Both the position numbers and the translations under genes were made by a program. A stretch of DNA of 64,000 nucleotides from Fermentibacter sp963718745 [NCBI: Candidatus Fermentibacterota bacterium] (GTDB lineage: Bacteria > Fermentibacterota > Fermentibacteria > Fermentibacterales): assembly GCA_963718745.1 (NCBI GenBank), contig OY970370.1:868001-932000 (forward strand). The letters are read 5' to 3'. Below the pieces are notes generated by a model that saw nothing but the letters and a program-made list of their open reading frames with translations, did no database searches and was not told where the DNA came from. Below, piece after piece: positions 8,872 to 16,695 of this stretch (its first letter is position 1; every line of letters begins with the position of its first letter).

Positions 8872-9638
8872 CAGAAGCTCAGGCGGTCGCCCCGCATGAG
8901 AAGCACCGCTCTGTCGCCCAGACGCCGTGACAGGTCGCGATCTATCTCCTGCCTGTACCAGGGCTTGAGATGGAATGCATATATGGGCACGTCCGCCCTG
9001 CCGAGCTTCCTCAGCTCCTTCTCCAGGAGATCCGGGGTCAGGTGGTCGCTGGAGATCGCGAGATCGGCCATCGTGTCGGGGAACGACACCTCCGCGAGTA
9101 TCATCCTTATGTCCTCGAGTCCGGCGGCGCGCTCCCAGAGCTCGTCGGTAGGACCGGTATCGCCCGTATAGACTACCGCTCCACCCGAGGGCGACCTGAG
9201 GAGGAACCCCCTCGCACCCGCCCCGTGGTTCACGGGCACCGGCATGGCGGAAAGGCCCCCCGGTAGCTCGACCCACTTCCTGTCCTCGAGAACCTCGTAG
9301 ATCACCGCGGGGCCGCTGCTGGTCCTTATCCTGCTGAAATCCGGCCACACCAGGTCGTTCATGTAATGGGTCCTGACGGCCTCGAGCGCCGCGGTGCTGC
9401 CCAGGACGCGGAGGGGGGAGTTCCGGAGGCTCACGGCCGCATCGGCCATGAAGCCGAGTTCGAGGATGTGATCCAGATGGGCGTGGGTGAGGAGGACTAC
9501 CTCTATCTGCCTCTGCTCCTCGTCCTTCAGGGTCGCGGCAGAGCCGGCGTCGATGAGCACCGAGGAGCCGATCTTCATCGAGACGAGGCTGCTGCCCGAG
9601 TGCTTCCCCCCGTCCGCTCCGAGAACCTCAATGTACAT
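8871..9638 (-). CDS. MBL-fold hydrolase, class II cyclic-nucleotide phosphodiesterase-like
   Basis: 255-aa metallo-beta-lactamase-fold protein. The zinc motif is THAHLDHI near residue 70, with further ligands in VNHGAG, YTGDTGPTD and a late SSDHLTPD. The pattern resembles class II 3',5'-cyclic nucleotide phosphodiesterases (CpdP/PDE1), but the natural substrate is inferred. ATG 9638 is chosen over an earlier in-frame start because GGAGGT lies 6 nt upstream. It overlaps the alr end by 11 nt. Confidence 0.8.
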   Translation of the reverse strand: MYIEVLGADGGKHSGSSLVSMKIGSSVLIDAGSAATLKDEEQRQIEVVLLTHAHLDHILELGFMADAAVSLRNSPLRVLGSTAALEAVRTHYMNDLVWPDFSRIRTSSGPAVIYEVLEDRKWVELPGGLSAMPVPVNHGAGARGFLLRSPSGGAVVYTGDTGPTDELWERAAGLEDIRMILAEVSFPDTMADLAISSDHLTPDLLEKELRKLGRADVPIYAFHLKPWYRQEIDRDLSRRLGDRAVLLMRGDRLSF

Positions 9639-10809
9639 CCCGGACCTCCCGCTGGTACGGTTGCCGGACGCCATGCTCGCTTCCGCCCACGATCCTCCGG
9701 GGAAGCAGCGGATTAATCCTGGCCACTACCTCGTAGTTGATCGAACCTGCCCAGGAGGCCATCGTCTCCGCCGAAACGCACTCGTCCCCGTCACACCCGA
9801 GCAGGACGACCTCCTCCTCGAGCCGGGGGTCCTGGATGTCGGTGATGTCGACCATGCAGAGGTTCATGCAGATCCTGCCGACCACCGGAGCCCTGCGGCC
9901 CCTGATCAGGACGTGCGCCGAGTTGCCGAGCGCCCTGTCGTATCCGTCGAAGTAGCCCACGGGCAGGACGCCGATCCTCGTCGGCCTTGTCGTCCTGAAG
10001 CTGCAGCCGTATCCGACGAAGCTCCCCCCGGGCAGCTCCTTGATCTGGACCAGCCTCGTCTTCCAGGCCAGCACCGGGCGGAGGTCGGGAACCCCCCTGC
10101 CGCACATGCTCGCCGAGAGGAAGGTCTCCCTCGAGGGCCAGAGTCCGTAGATGCCTATCCCGGCTCGAATCATGTCGAAGGCGGTCTCGGGAAAGAGGAT
10201 GGCCGCAGCGGTGCAGGCGGTGTGGACGATCCGGGGCCTTGCGCCGCCGAACTCGCCCAGGACGCGGTTGAATCTCTCCAGCTGATCCTCTGCATAGGAA
10301 TGGTTGAGAGTGTCCTCGATGTTGGCGAAATGCGTGGAGAGCCCTTCGATCTCGACACCCGGCACCGACCCCGCCTCCGCGAGGAATCCTGCGACATCGC
10401 CGGGCAGAAGCCCCTGCCTTCCGGTGCCGGTCTCCACCTTCAGGTGCAGCCGGGCGGGTCTCGACGGGGAGGCGCATCTCCGAAGGGCGCGGATGGTCTC
10501 GAAGTTGTAGACTGTCAGGCGCAGATCGTTCTCGAGCGCCTCCGGAAGCCTGTCCAGCGGGACGTATCCCAGAACGAGAACCGGCCGGGTCTCTCCCAGG
10601 GCGCGCAGGGCGATTCCCTCGTCCAGGCTGTTGATCCCGAACCAGTCGGCGTTCCCGAGCAGTCCGGCCATCTCGGCCATCCCGTGGCCGTATGCGTTGC
10701 TCTTGATTATCGCGCATACGAGGGGAGTGCCGCCGGAAGCCTTCCTGAGCTCCGAGAGGTTGTGTCCCGGGGCCTCGGAATCGATTTCGACCCAGATGAG
10801 ATCGCTCAT
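9628..10809 (-). CDS. alr: Alanine racemase
   Basis: PLP enzyme interconverting L- and D-alanine for peptidoglycan. The 393-aa protein has the PLP-lysine motif AIIKSNAYGHG near residue 35, the second catalytic Tyr in FVGYGCSF, and the C-terminal domain GRICMNLCMVD. It is the first gene of a compact minus-strand operon running through the MBL enzyme, NamZ, the phosphoesterase and LeuCD. It is divergent from the DUF362 gene, with an 88-nt shared upstream region. Confidence 0.95.
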   Translation of the reverse strand: MSDLIWVEIDSEAPGHNLSELRKASGGTPLVCAIIKSNAYGHGMAEMAGLLGNADWFGINSLDEGIALRALGETRPVLVLGYVPLDRLPEALENDLRLTVYNFETIRALRRCASPSRPARLHLKVETGTGRQGLLPGDVAGFLAEAGSVPGVEIEGLSTHFANIEDTLNHSYAEDQLERFNRVLGEFGGARPRIVHTACTAAAILFPETAFDMIRAGIGIYGLWPSRETFLSASMCGRGVPDLRPVLAWKTRLVQIKELPGGSFVGYGCSFRTTRPTRIGVLPVGYFDGYDRALGNSAHVLIRGRRAPVVGRICMNLCMVDITDIQDPRLEEEVVLLGCDGDECVSAETMASWAGSINYEVVARINPLLPRRIVGGSEHGVRQPYQREVRDVH

Positions 10810-10848
10810 GCGGAAAGCATATCAGGTCGCCGAGATGACAGACAAGCG

Positions 10849-10876
10849 TTGCGCATCATGGCGGATGGGTTATAAA
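10849..10876 (+). promoter_or_regulatory. Candidate sigma-70-like promoter for the DUF362 gene
   Basis: TTGCGC (10849-10854) and TATAAA (10871-10876) are separated by 16 nt. The predicted start of transcription would be about 15 nt before the ATG at 10898, leaving just room for the AGGAGGTG ribosome binding site. A similar TTGCGC-17-TATAAG pair occurs at about 834-861. The -35 match is weak. Confidence 0.4.
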
Positions 10877-10897
10877 AGCCCCTGCAGGAGGTGGAAG

Positions 10898-11983
10898 ATG
10901 TCAGAGGTTTTCTTCAGAAAAGCTTGCAGGGACGGAGCGAAGGACTCCCTGGGAGAACTGCTCCGTGGATTCTCCTTGAAGGGCGATTCCGGGACGGATC
11001 TCTACGGAGTCAAGATCCATGCGGGAGAACAGGGCAACACGCGTTTCGTCCCGCCGGATCAGGTGAACGAGGTCGTGCGTGCGCTGGGCCTGCCGTTCGA
11101 GAGGACGTTCCTGACGGACACCACCGTTCTGTACCGGGGAAGGCGCCTGACGGCCCCCGCTTATCTCAACCTGGCCCGGGAGCACGGCTTCGGACTGCCC
11201 GCGACTCCCCCCCTCATCATAGCGGACGGGCTCCGTGGGACGGACGAGACGGCCGTGAAGCTGCCCTCCTGCTGCGAGGGCTCCTCCGCGCGGATCGCGA
11301 GGCTGATATCCGAAACCGACAGCCTCGTGGTGGTGAGCCATTTCAAGGGTCATCTCCTCGCGGGCTTCGGGGGTGCGATCAAGAACATCGGCATGGGGTG
11401 CGCTTCCAGGGGGGGCAAGCTCTATCAGCACTCCTCGGTGAAGCCGTCCATCAGACCCGCGAAGTGCGTAAGGTGCGGCATCTGCATCGAGCACTGCCCG
11501 GCTGGGGCCATCGCCATGGAGGATGCCTCGGCCGTGATCTCCGAAGCTCGGTGCATCGGCTGCGGCGAATGCATACAGCGATGCCCCGGGGGTGCCGTGG
11601 GAGTGGACTGGAACCAGGACAGGGGCGTCTTCATGAGGAGGATGGTCGAGTACGCAATCGCTGCCGCCTCGGTCACCCGCATAATGGTCTGCGTCAGCTT
11701 CATCACCGGCGTCAGCGGAGACTGCGACTGCCTGGAGGACCAGGAAGGGGTGCTCGTCGACGACATCGGCGTGATGGCATCCACCGATCCGGTCGCTCTC
11801 GATCAGGCCTGCCTCGACGCCGTCACAGCCGCCGCGGCGGCGGCGTCCTCGCCGGTCCCGGATGCCGGGCCGGGCGTGGACAAGTTCCATGCGCTCAGGC
11901 CTCATATAGACGGCACGGAGCAGCTTGCGATCGCCCAGAATCTGGGCCTCGGCTCGCGCAGGTACGTACTGACCGAGGTCTGA
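10898..11983 (+). CDS. DUF362 protein with two [4Fe-4S] clusters
   Basis: 361-aa cytoplasmic protein: an N-terminal DUF362 domain (residues about 1-180) with an inserted two-cluster ferredoxin (CVRCGICIEHCP and CIGCGECIQRCP, about residues 190-230), then the DUF362 C-terminal part. The family is widespread in anaerobes and its biochemical role is not settled; electron transfer is likely from the clusters. AGGAGGTG precedes the ATG. It lies upstream of a sulfur-assimilation operon that also contains a ferredoxin, which suggests but does not prove a shared role. Confidence 0.85.
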   Translation: MSEVFFRKACRDGAKDSLGELLRGFSLKGDSGTDLYGVKIHAGEQGNTRFVPPDQVNEVVRALGLPFERTFLTDTTVLYRGRRLTAPAYLNLAREHGFGLPATPPLIIADGLRGTDETAVKLPSCCEGSSARIARLISETDSLVVVSHFKGHLLAGFGGAIKNIGMGCASRGGKLYQHSSVKPSIRPAKCVRCGICIEHCPAGAIAMEDASAVISEARCIGCGECIQRCPGGAVGVDWNQDRGVFMRRMVEYAIAAASVTRIMVCVSFITGVSGDCDCLEDQEGVLVDDIGVMASTDPVALDQACLDAVTAAAAAASSPVPDAGPGVDKFHALRPHIDGTEQLAIAQNLGLGSRRYVLTEV

Positions 11984-12250
11984 GCTGCAGCCGCCAGCCC
12001 TCACACGCGTGTCTGCACATCTTGAGCGGCTTGTCTCCGAACCCGGTGCATCCTATGATGCCGGCTGCGGTTCCGGGAATACCGACGGAACCTGCCGGAC
12101 GAACGTACCCCTGGAGGGTTTGAAGGCATGATACTCTCTCGGACGGTCGGAGATGCGGCTGTGAACCCCTCCGGAAACCCTCTGAACCACATGGCGATGC
12201 GCCGGCCCCGGACGGGACCCGGACTCTAGACGCCGCAGACGCGCCTTTCG
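11984..12250 (+). ncRNA. Candidate structured leader upstream of the homocysteine operon
   Basis: The 346-nt gap before the COG2122 gene has no credible ORF. It holds a long imperfect hairpin at 12061-12098 (CCGGC/GCCGG and GGTTCC/GGAACC). Further on, GGAGGGTTT near 12113-12121 can pair with either 12164-12172 or 12175-12182, and a strong terminator follows at 12251-12275. Mutually exclusive pairing before a terminator is what an attenuator or riboswitch would look like. I could not match it to SAM-I, SAM-IV, SAH or cobalamin riboswitch consensus motifs. Confidence 0.3.
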
Positions 12251-12275
12251 AGCCCCGGGCCCCCCGGGGCTTTTC
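12251..12275 (+). terminator. Rho-independent terminator
   Basis: AGCCCCGGG (12251-12259) pairs with CCCGGGGCT (12263-12271) across a 3-nt loop and is followed by TTTTCC. It lies about 270 nt after the DUF362 stop and 55 nt before the next start, so it may act as a leader terminator rather than a simple gene end. Confidence 0.75.
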
Positions 12276-12329
12276 CGTATTCACCGGACCATCAACTGCG
12301 GAGACGGGCACTGCCCCGGAGGGAGCGCG

Positions 12330-13073
12330 ATGTTCAACTCGATGGAGGAGTACAGGTCGATCTGCGATACTCCCGGACTTGCGTCCATGAGGACCAGGAT
12401 ACGCCAGAGCGACCTGCTGATACGATGCGACTGCACGAATCCGGCTGCTGCGGAGGCCGCCCTCGCCCGGGCGAGGCTGCGCATCCTCGAGGAGATATCC
12501 TCGGACCCGCTGTTTCTTTTCTCGCTCGAACCGCTGGCCGGAGGCAGCCGGGAGACCGGTGTGGCCTCCAGGATGAGGAAGGCATCAGCGACCTGGGGTG
12601 TCGGCCCCATGGCCGCCGTCGCCGGAGCCGTCGCGGACGAGGTGGCCGCCGAACTGCTCGAGGCCGGCGCTGGATCGGTGATCGTGGAGAACGGCGGGGA
12701 TGTCTTCGCCCGCGGACGGGGGTCGGTTCGGTTCGCGATCCATGCTGGTGCAGCCTCCCCGTTCGGCGGCTGCTTCGTCCTGGAGACAGCGATGGACCGC
12801 GGGGTGGGGATCTGCACCTCCAGTGCGACTGTCGGTCACTCCCTCTCCCTGGGCGGCGCGGACGCGGTGACGGCGATCGCGGCAACGGCGGCCGAGGCCG
12901 ACGCGGCTGCGACTTCCATCGCGAACCGCATCGCGGGGGAGCACCATGTGGAGCCTGTTGTGGATGAGGAGCGGCGGAGAGGCTCTCTCAGGGGCCTGTT
13001 CGCCTGCGCGGGCGGGAGGGCCGGGTTCTGGGGCGACTTCAGGATCGTCGGCCTCTTCGCGGGGAGGGGATGA
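12330..13073 (+). CDS. UPF0280 (COG2122) ApbE-like protein, sulfide assimilation
   Basis: 247-aa protein of the UPF0280/COG2122 family, distantly related to the flavin transferase ApbE. The central VENGGDVFARG and the GICTSSATVGHSLSLGGADAVT stretch mark the family. In Methanosarcina acetivorans the COG2122 protein MA1715 is linked to efficient sulfide use for homocysteine. Here the gene is directly joined to the NIL-ferredoxin and DUF39 genes, strengthening that link. The stop overlaps the next start. Confidence 0.85.
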   Translation: MFNSMEEYRSICDTPGLASMRTRIRQSDLLIRCDCTNPAAAEAALARARLRILEEISSDPLFLFSLEPLAGGSRETGVASRMRKASATWGVGPMAAVAGAVADEVAAELLEAGAGSVIVENGGDVFARGRGSVRFAIHAGAASPFGGCFVLETAMDRGVGICTSSATVGHSLSLGGADAVTAIAATAAEADAAATSIANRIAGEHHVEPVVDEERRRGSLRGLFACAGGRAGFWGDFRIVGLFAGRG

Positions 13074-13507
13074 TGGCTTCCAGGACAATAACGATGCTCT
13101 TCCCTCCGGAGCAGGTTGGAAAACCCCTGGTGAGCAGGGCGGTCAAGGCTTACGACATCGAGATAAACATCCTCCAGGCATGCATTTCCCCGTCCGAGAC
13201 CGGCCGGATGCTCGCCGTTCTCGAGGGGACGGAGGAACAGATCGGCCTGGTGGTCGGCTTCCTCGCGGGGGGAGGGATAGAGGTCGGTTCACCCGAGAGC
13301 GCCCTCCTCCACGATCTCGAATCCTGCGTGCACTGCGGTGCGTGCGCGGGCCTCTGCCCGGTGGGAGCCTTCCGCTCCGATCCCCCAGGCTGGCTCGTGA
13401 CCTTCGAGCCGGGCCGCTGCATCGGATGCGGCATATGCATCCAGGCCTGCTCGTACGGCGCCGTCCGGCGCGGAGGGGCTTTCGTCGCGCCGGAGGCGGG
13501 GCTGTGA
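13070..13507 (+). CDS. NIL-domain ferredoxin
   Basis: 145-aa protein: an N-terminal NIL domain (about residues 5-75), a small ACT-like fold also found on methionine ABC ATPases, then two [4Fe-4S] motifs (CVHCGACAGLCP and CIGCGICIQACS). This is the architecture of MA1822, which works with the DUF39 protein in homocysteine formation from aspartate semialdehyde and sulfide. A second ATG at 13073 is better spaced from GGAGG and may be the true start. The stop overlaps the DUF39 GTG. Confidence 0.9.
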   Translation: MMASRTITMLFPPEQVGKPLVSRAVKAYDIEINILQACISPSETGRMLAVLEGTEEQIGLVVGFLAGGGIEVGSPESALLHDLESCVHCGACAGLCPVGAFRSDPPGWLVTFEPGRCIGCGICIQACSYGAVRRGGAFVAPEAGL

Positions 13508-14700
13508 AGACGTGGGAGGACATCAACTCGAGGATCCGTGAAGGCCGTGCGGTCATCGTGACGGCCTCGCAGATGAAGGAGATCGTCCGCGAGACAGGGA
13601 CCCGGAGCGCGTCCATGAAAGTCGACGTCGTGACAACGGGGACCTTCGCCCCGATGTGCTCCAGCGGGGCGCTTTTCAACATCGGGCATCCCTCGCCGAG
13701 GATTAAGCTCAAGACCGCCTGTTTGAACGGTGTCCCGGCATGCGCAGGCCTCGCCGCGGTCGACATCTTCCTGGGAGCCACCTCCGTGCGGGACGGCGAC
13801 CCGGGCAACGCGAGTTTCCCTGGCAGGTTCAGGTACGGCGGCGGCCATGTGATAGAAGACCTCGTGCGCGGCAGGGACGTCCTGCTGGAGGCTACCGGAC
13901 ACGTCACGGACTGCTACCCGCGAGCGGGGCTCTCGACTCTGCTCCGTCTTGGTGACTTCGTGGAGGCGGCACTCCTCAACCCGAGGAACTGCTACCAGAA
14001 CTACGGAGTGGCTGTCAACGCACACTCCACGAGACCGCTGTACACCTACATGGGCATCCTGCAGCCAGGTCCCGCAAATGCAGCCTACTGCAGCGCAGGG
14101 GAGCTCTCTCCCCTCCTGAACGATCCGCTGTACAGGACGATAGGTACGGGAAGCAGGATCTTACTGGGAGGCGCCCCGGGGATGGTCATCGGCCACGGCA
14201 CCCAGCACTCGCCCGGCGTTCCGAGGAACGAATGGGGCGTACCGGTCGGCGGAGCGGGGACTCTGTCCGTGACAGGGGACCTGAGGCGGATGAGCTGCGA
14301 GTTCGTCCGCGGCGCGTCCATCACCGGCTATGGAGTCTCCCTCGCGGTGGGCATCGGGGTCCCGATCCCGGTCCTGGACGAGGAGATGGCCGCCTTCACT
14401 TCGGTGAGGGACGACCAGATCCAGGCGCCGGTCCTGGACTACTCCAGGGACTATCCGGAGCGTAGCGGCGAGCCGCTGGCCCTTGTCAGCTACGCGGAGC
14501 TCAGATCAGGATCGGTCGAGATCATGGGAAGGAGGATCAGGACTACTCCCCTCTCCAGCCGGGCCATGGCTGCTAGGGTCGCAGAAGCTCTCAAGAGCTG
14601 GATCGAGGAAGGCAGGTTCCTTCTGTCCGAACCGGTGGAAACACTGCCGGGTCCGGCATCCGGGATGGGTACGCACCCTCTGGTCCCGAGGCTCTCCTAG
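13504..14700 (+). CDS. Homocysteine biosynthesis protein (DUF39/COG1900)
   Basis: 398-aa DUF39 family protein, the likely sulfur-insertion enzyme making homocysteine from aspartate semialdehyde and sulfide, as shown genetically for MA1821 of methanogens. Conserved cysteine segments include PMCSSGALFN and KTACLNGVPACAG, and the family stretch NPRNCYQNYGVA is present. The GTG start overlaps the ferredoxin stop (GTGA), and the open frame upstream is antisense-like noise. It ends the three-gene operon. Confidence 0.88.
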   Translation: MKTWEDINSRIREGRAVIVTASQMKEIVRETGTRSASMKVDVVTTGTFAPMCSSGALFNIGHPSPRIKLKTACLNGVPACAGLAAVDIFLGATSVRDGDPGNASFPGRFRYGGGHVIEDLVRGRDVLLEATGHVTDCYPRAGLSTLLRLGDFVEAALLNPRNCYQNYGVAVNAHSTRPLYTYMGILQPGPANAAYCSAGELSPLLNDPLYRTIGTGSRILLGGAPGMVIGHGTQHSPGVPRNEWGVPVGGAGTLSVTGDLRRMSCEFVRGASITGYGVSLAVGIGVPIPVLDEEMAAFTSVRDDQIQAPVLDYSRDYPERSGEPLALVSYAELRSGSVEIMGRRIRTTPLSSRAMAARVAEALKSWIEEGRFLLSEPVETLPGPASGMGTHPLVPRLS

Positions 14701-14705
14701 CAATC

Positions 14706-14746
14706 ATCCGGGCGGGGCGGTCGATCCTGGCCAGCCCCGCCCGGAT
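14706..14746. terminator. Intergenic hairpin, probable bidirectional terminator
   Basis: A perfect 13-bp GC-rich stem (14706-14718 with 14734-14746) with a 15-nt loop sits between the convergent DUF39 and mscL genes. There is no T-run on either side, so intrinsic termination is uncertain. Confidence 0.45.
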
Positions 14747-14792
14747 GCCCGATCAGCGCTCGAGGGGAGATGCTCGGGAAGTCCCTCGAGGG

Positions 14793-15206
14793 TCAGCGGT
14801 TCTGCTTCAGCAGATCCCTGATCTCGGTCAGCAGCACGACCTCGGCTGTAGGCCCGGGAGGGGCTGCAGGAGCCGCCGGCTTCTTCCTCATCAGCTTCGT
14901 CATCGCCCTGACCACGAGGAACAGCACGAAGGCGATTATCAGGAAGTTGACCAGCTTGTTGATGAAGTTGCCGTAGTTGATCGTGACGGGCACGGGCGGA
15001 GAACCGGGCTCCAGCCCGGGCTTCTCACCGATGGTGAGCGAGAGTTCTGAGAAGTCCATCCCCCCGACTGCGAGGCCGATGGGCGGCATGATGACGTCCT
15101 CTACCGCCGAGGAGACGATGGCGCCGAAGGCGGCTCCGATGATCACGGCGACGGCCAGGTCGACCACGTTGCCCTTCATCGCGAAGTCACGGAATTCTTT
15201 CAGCAT
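14793..15206 (-). CDS. mscL: Large-conductance mechanosensitive channel
   Basis: 137-aa inner-membrane pentameric channel for emergency osmolyte release. The N-terminal [31 protein letters not shown] covers the amphipathic helix and TM1, TM2 is [16 protein letters not shown], and a cytoplasmic helix LLTEIRDLL ends the protein. Length and layout are normal. Confidence 0.96.
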   Translation of the reverse strand: MLKEFRDFAMKGNVVDLAVAVIIGAAFGAIVSSAVEDVIMPPIGLAVGGMDFSELSLTIGEKPGLEPGSPPVPVTINYGNFINKLVNFLIIAFVLFLVVRAMTKLMRKKPAAPAAPPGPTAEVVLLTEIRDLLKQNR

Positions 15207-15267
15207 GGCATCCCTCCCTTTCCCTCTTGATCAGGACCGGGACAAGCATCGAAACGGTTCGATCCAC

Positions 15268-15286
15268 GGGCTCCGCACGGGAGCCC
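15268..15286 (-). terminator. Short GC hairpin after a small exported-protein gene
   Basis: GGGCTCC (15268-15274) pairs with GGAGCCC (15280-15286) across a 5-nt loop. It is 11 nt beyond the stop of the minus-strand gene at 15297 and lacks a clear T-run. Confidence 0.35.
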
Positions 15287-15296
15287 CCGATCAGCC

Positions 15297-15641
15297 TCAA
15301 CCGCCCCCCGTGGAATAGGATGCGGAACCGTCCAGATCGTCCAGGGTGACGGACCATTCCAGATCGCCCATGACGGGCGTGTTCAGCCTGGTGTAGGTGT
15401 CTCCGTCCCCGTCTATGACGCGGATGCTGTAGATGCCCGCCGGGACCTCGATGGCGACGGATTCACCCTCTGTGAGAGTGGAGTCGCCGAGGTGGTCCTG
15501 CCCCCAGGACGTCGAACCGTACGGCGAGACGTAGACGGTCATCAGCTCCCAGCCGCCAGTGCTGTTCGTGATCTCGATCGTGGATGCCGCCGCCGCGGCG
15601 GCGAGCCCCGCGCCGGCGATGATCAGCATGAGTCTTTTCAT
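15297..15641 (-). CDS. Small secreted protein of unknown function
   Basis: 114-aa protein with a clear Sec signal peptide (MKRLMLIIAGAGLAAAAAAS). The mature part is short, acidic and beta-rich, and ends in a Gly-rich tail (YSTGGG). No cysteines and no recognised family. It stands alone between mscL and the Dabb gene on the minus strand. Confidence 0.7.
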   Translation of the reverse strand: MKRLMLIIAGAGLAAAAAASTIEITNSTGGWELMTVYVSPYGSTSWGQDHLGDSTLTEGESVAIEVPAGIYSIRVIDGDGDTYTRLNTPVMGDLEWSVTLDDLDGSASYSTGGG

Positions 15642-15671
15642 TCGACCTCCGTTCGTACCGGCCAGGGGCCG

Positions 15672-15977
15672 TCAGTCTGTCTCGTAGTCCACTACCCGCC
15701 TGTCGCTGCACACGGATCTCACGATGGGCACGACGGCCACATGCGTCGGATGCTCCCTGTAGTCCTCGAGCGCCTGTCTCGAGACGAACTCGGAGAAGAG
15801 GACGATCTCCGAGCTGCCATCGCCGCCTGTGAACCCTATACCGACCTCGAGGTTCTTCATTCCCGGGATGCGGCCGTTCAGCGATTCGAGCGCCCTCTTC
15901 ACCCTCAGGGCGTTGACCGGCCCGGCTCCGGGCTCTCCGCTCTCGGCGACCTTCCACATCACTATGTGCCTTACCAT
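15672..15977 (-). CDS. Dabb family (stress-responsive A/B barrel) protein
   Basis: 101-aa ferredoxin-fold dimeric barrel protein. The N-terminal VRHIVMWKVAE and the EFVSRQALEDYREHPTHVAVV segment are typical of the Dabb family. The ligand is unknown. ATG 15977 follows GGAGGG closely; an in-frame start at 16028 would add 17 proline/arginine-rich residues that do not belong to the family. Confidence 0.85.
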   Translation of the reverse strand: MVRHIVMWKVAESGEPGAGPVNALRVKRALESLNGRIPGMKNLEVGIGFTGGDGSSEIVLFSEFVSRQALEDYREHPTHVAVVPIVRSVCSDRRVVDYETD

Positions 15978-16081
15978 CACCCTCCGCTCCACGGCCCGGC
16001 CGGGCCGCTGGACACTTCCAGGATGCATCGAATATACCCCCCTGACGGGGTGCGGGGTCCACTGGCCGGGGGAGGTGCGGA

Positions 16082-16489
16082 ATGCCCGTCGAGATACATC
16101 CCGACGACATGCGGTTCGTGTTCGGCAGGACAGGCGGTCCCGGCGGCCAGAACGTGAACAAGGTGAACACCGCGGTGAGGCTGATCTTCGACTTCGCCGC
16201 GTCGAGGTTCTTCAGCACGGACGAGAAGCGCCGGCTCGACCTCGTGGCCTCGACGAGGCGGGACGGAACGCGCGCCATAATAGTGGAGGCGGACACCTAC
16301 CGGACGCAGGGGATGAACCGTGCCCTGGCCGTCCGCAAGCTCGTGAAGATCGTGGAGAAGGCACTCGAACCACCGGCGCCTGAACGCGTCGCCACGAACC
16401 CTCCGGGCTCCGTGAGGGCTGTGCGCATGAAGCACAAGAAGCGAAGGGGCTCGGTCAAGGCATCCCGGCGCGAACCAACCTGGGAATGA
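16082..16489 (+). CDS. arfB: Peptidyl-tRNA hydrolase ArfB-like ribosome rescue factor
   Basis: 135-aa release-factor-like protein with the catalytic GGQ motif at residues about 20-22 ([17 protein letters not shown]) and a basic C-terminal tail (KHKKRRGS) that enters the empty mRNA channel of stalled ribosomes. It lacks the codon-recognition domains of RF1/RF2, as expected for ArfB/YaeJ. GGGGGAGG precedes the ATG. A 195-bp MITE begins three bases after its stop codon. Confidence 0.9.
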   Translation: MPVEIHPDDMRFVFGRTGGPGGQNVNKVNTAVRLIFDFAASRFFSTDEKRRLDLVASTRRDGTRAIIVEADTYRTQGMNRALAVRKLVKIVEKALEPPAPERVATNPPGSVRAVRMKHKKRRGSVKASRREPTWE

Positions 16490-16491
16490 AT

Positions 16492-16686
16492 GGGGTCAGA
16501 CTACCAACAAAACCGCACCCGTAATATCATGCTTGCCAATGTTTTATAGCCATAGACGTTTTACTGGTTTCTCCGCGACAAAAACTGTGTTTCACAACCA
16601 GGCATGCGGGGATATGCTCAGGCAGGCTGCTTTCGAACAAGAAAACCTACAAAATTGGAGGAATTGCTTGTGAGTAGTCTGACCCC
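16492..16686. mobile_element. 195-bp MITE-like element, copy 1
   Basis: Begins GGGGTCAGACTAC and ends with its exact reverse complement GTAGTCTGACCCC, a 13-bp terminal inverted repeat. It has no coding capacity and is far richer in A+T than its surroundings. It differs from the copy at 18531-18725 at three positions. The left end is 3 bases past the arfB stop and the right end is 9 bases from the PQQ gene stop. The ends resemble those near REP-associated (Y1) transposases, but no transposase is in the window. Confidence 0.85.
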
Positions 16687-16695
16687 GTTTACTGT

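Noticed and set aside
11984-12250. SAM-I, SAM-IV, SAH or cobalamin riboswitch
   Set aside because: None of the conserved core strings of these classes could be found; only a generic structured leader is claimed.
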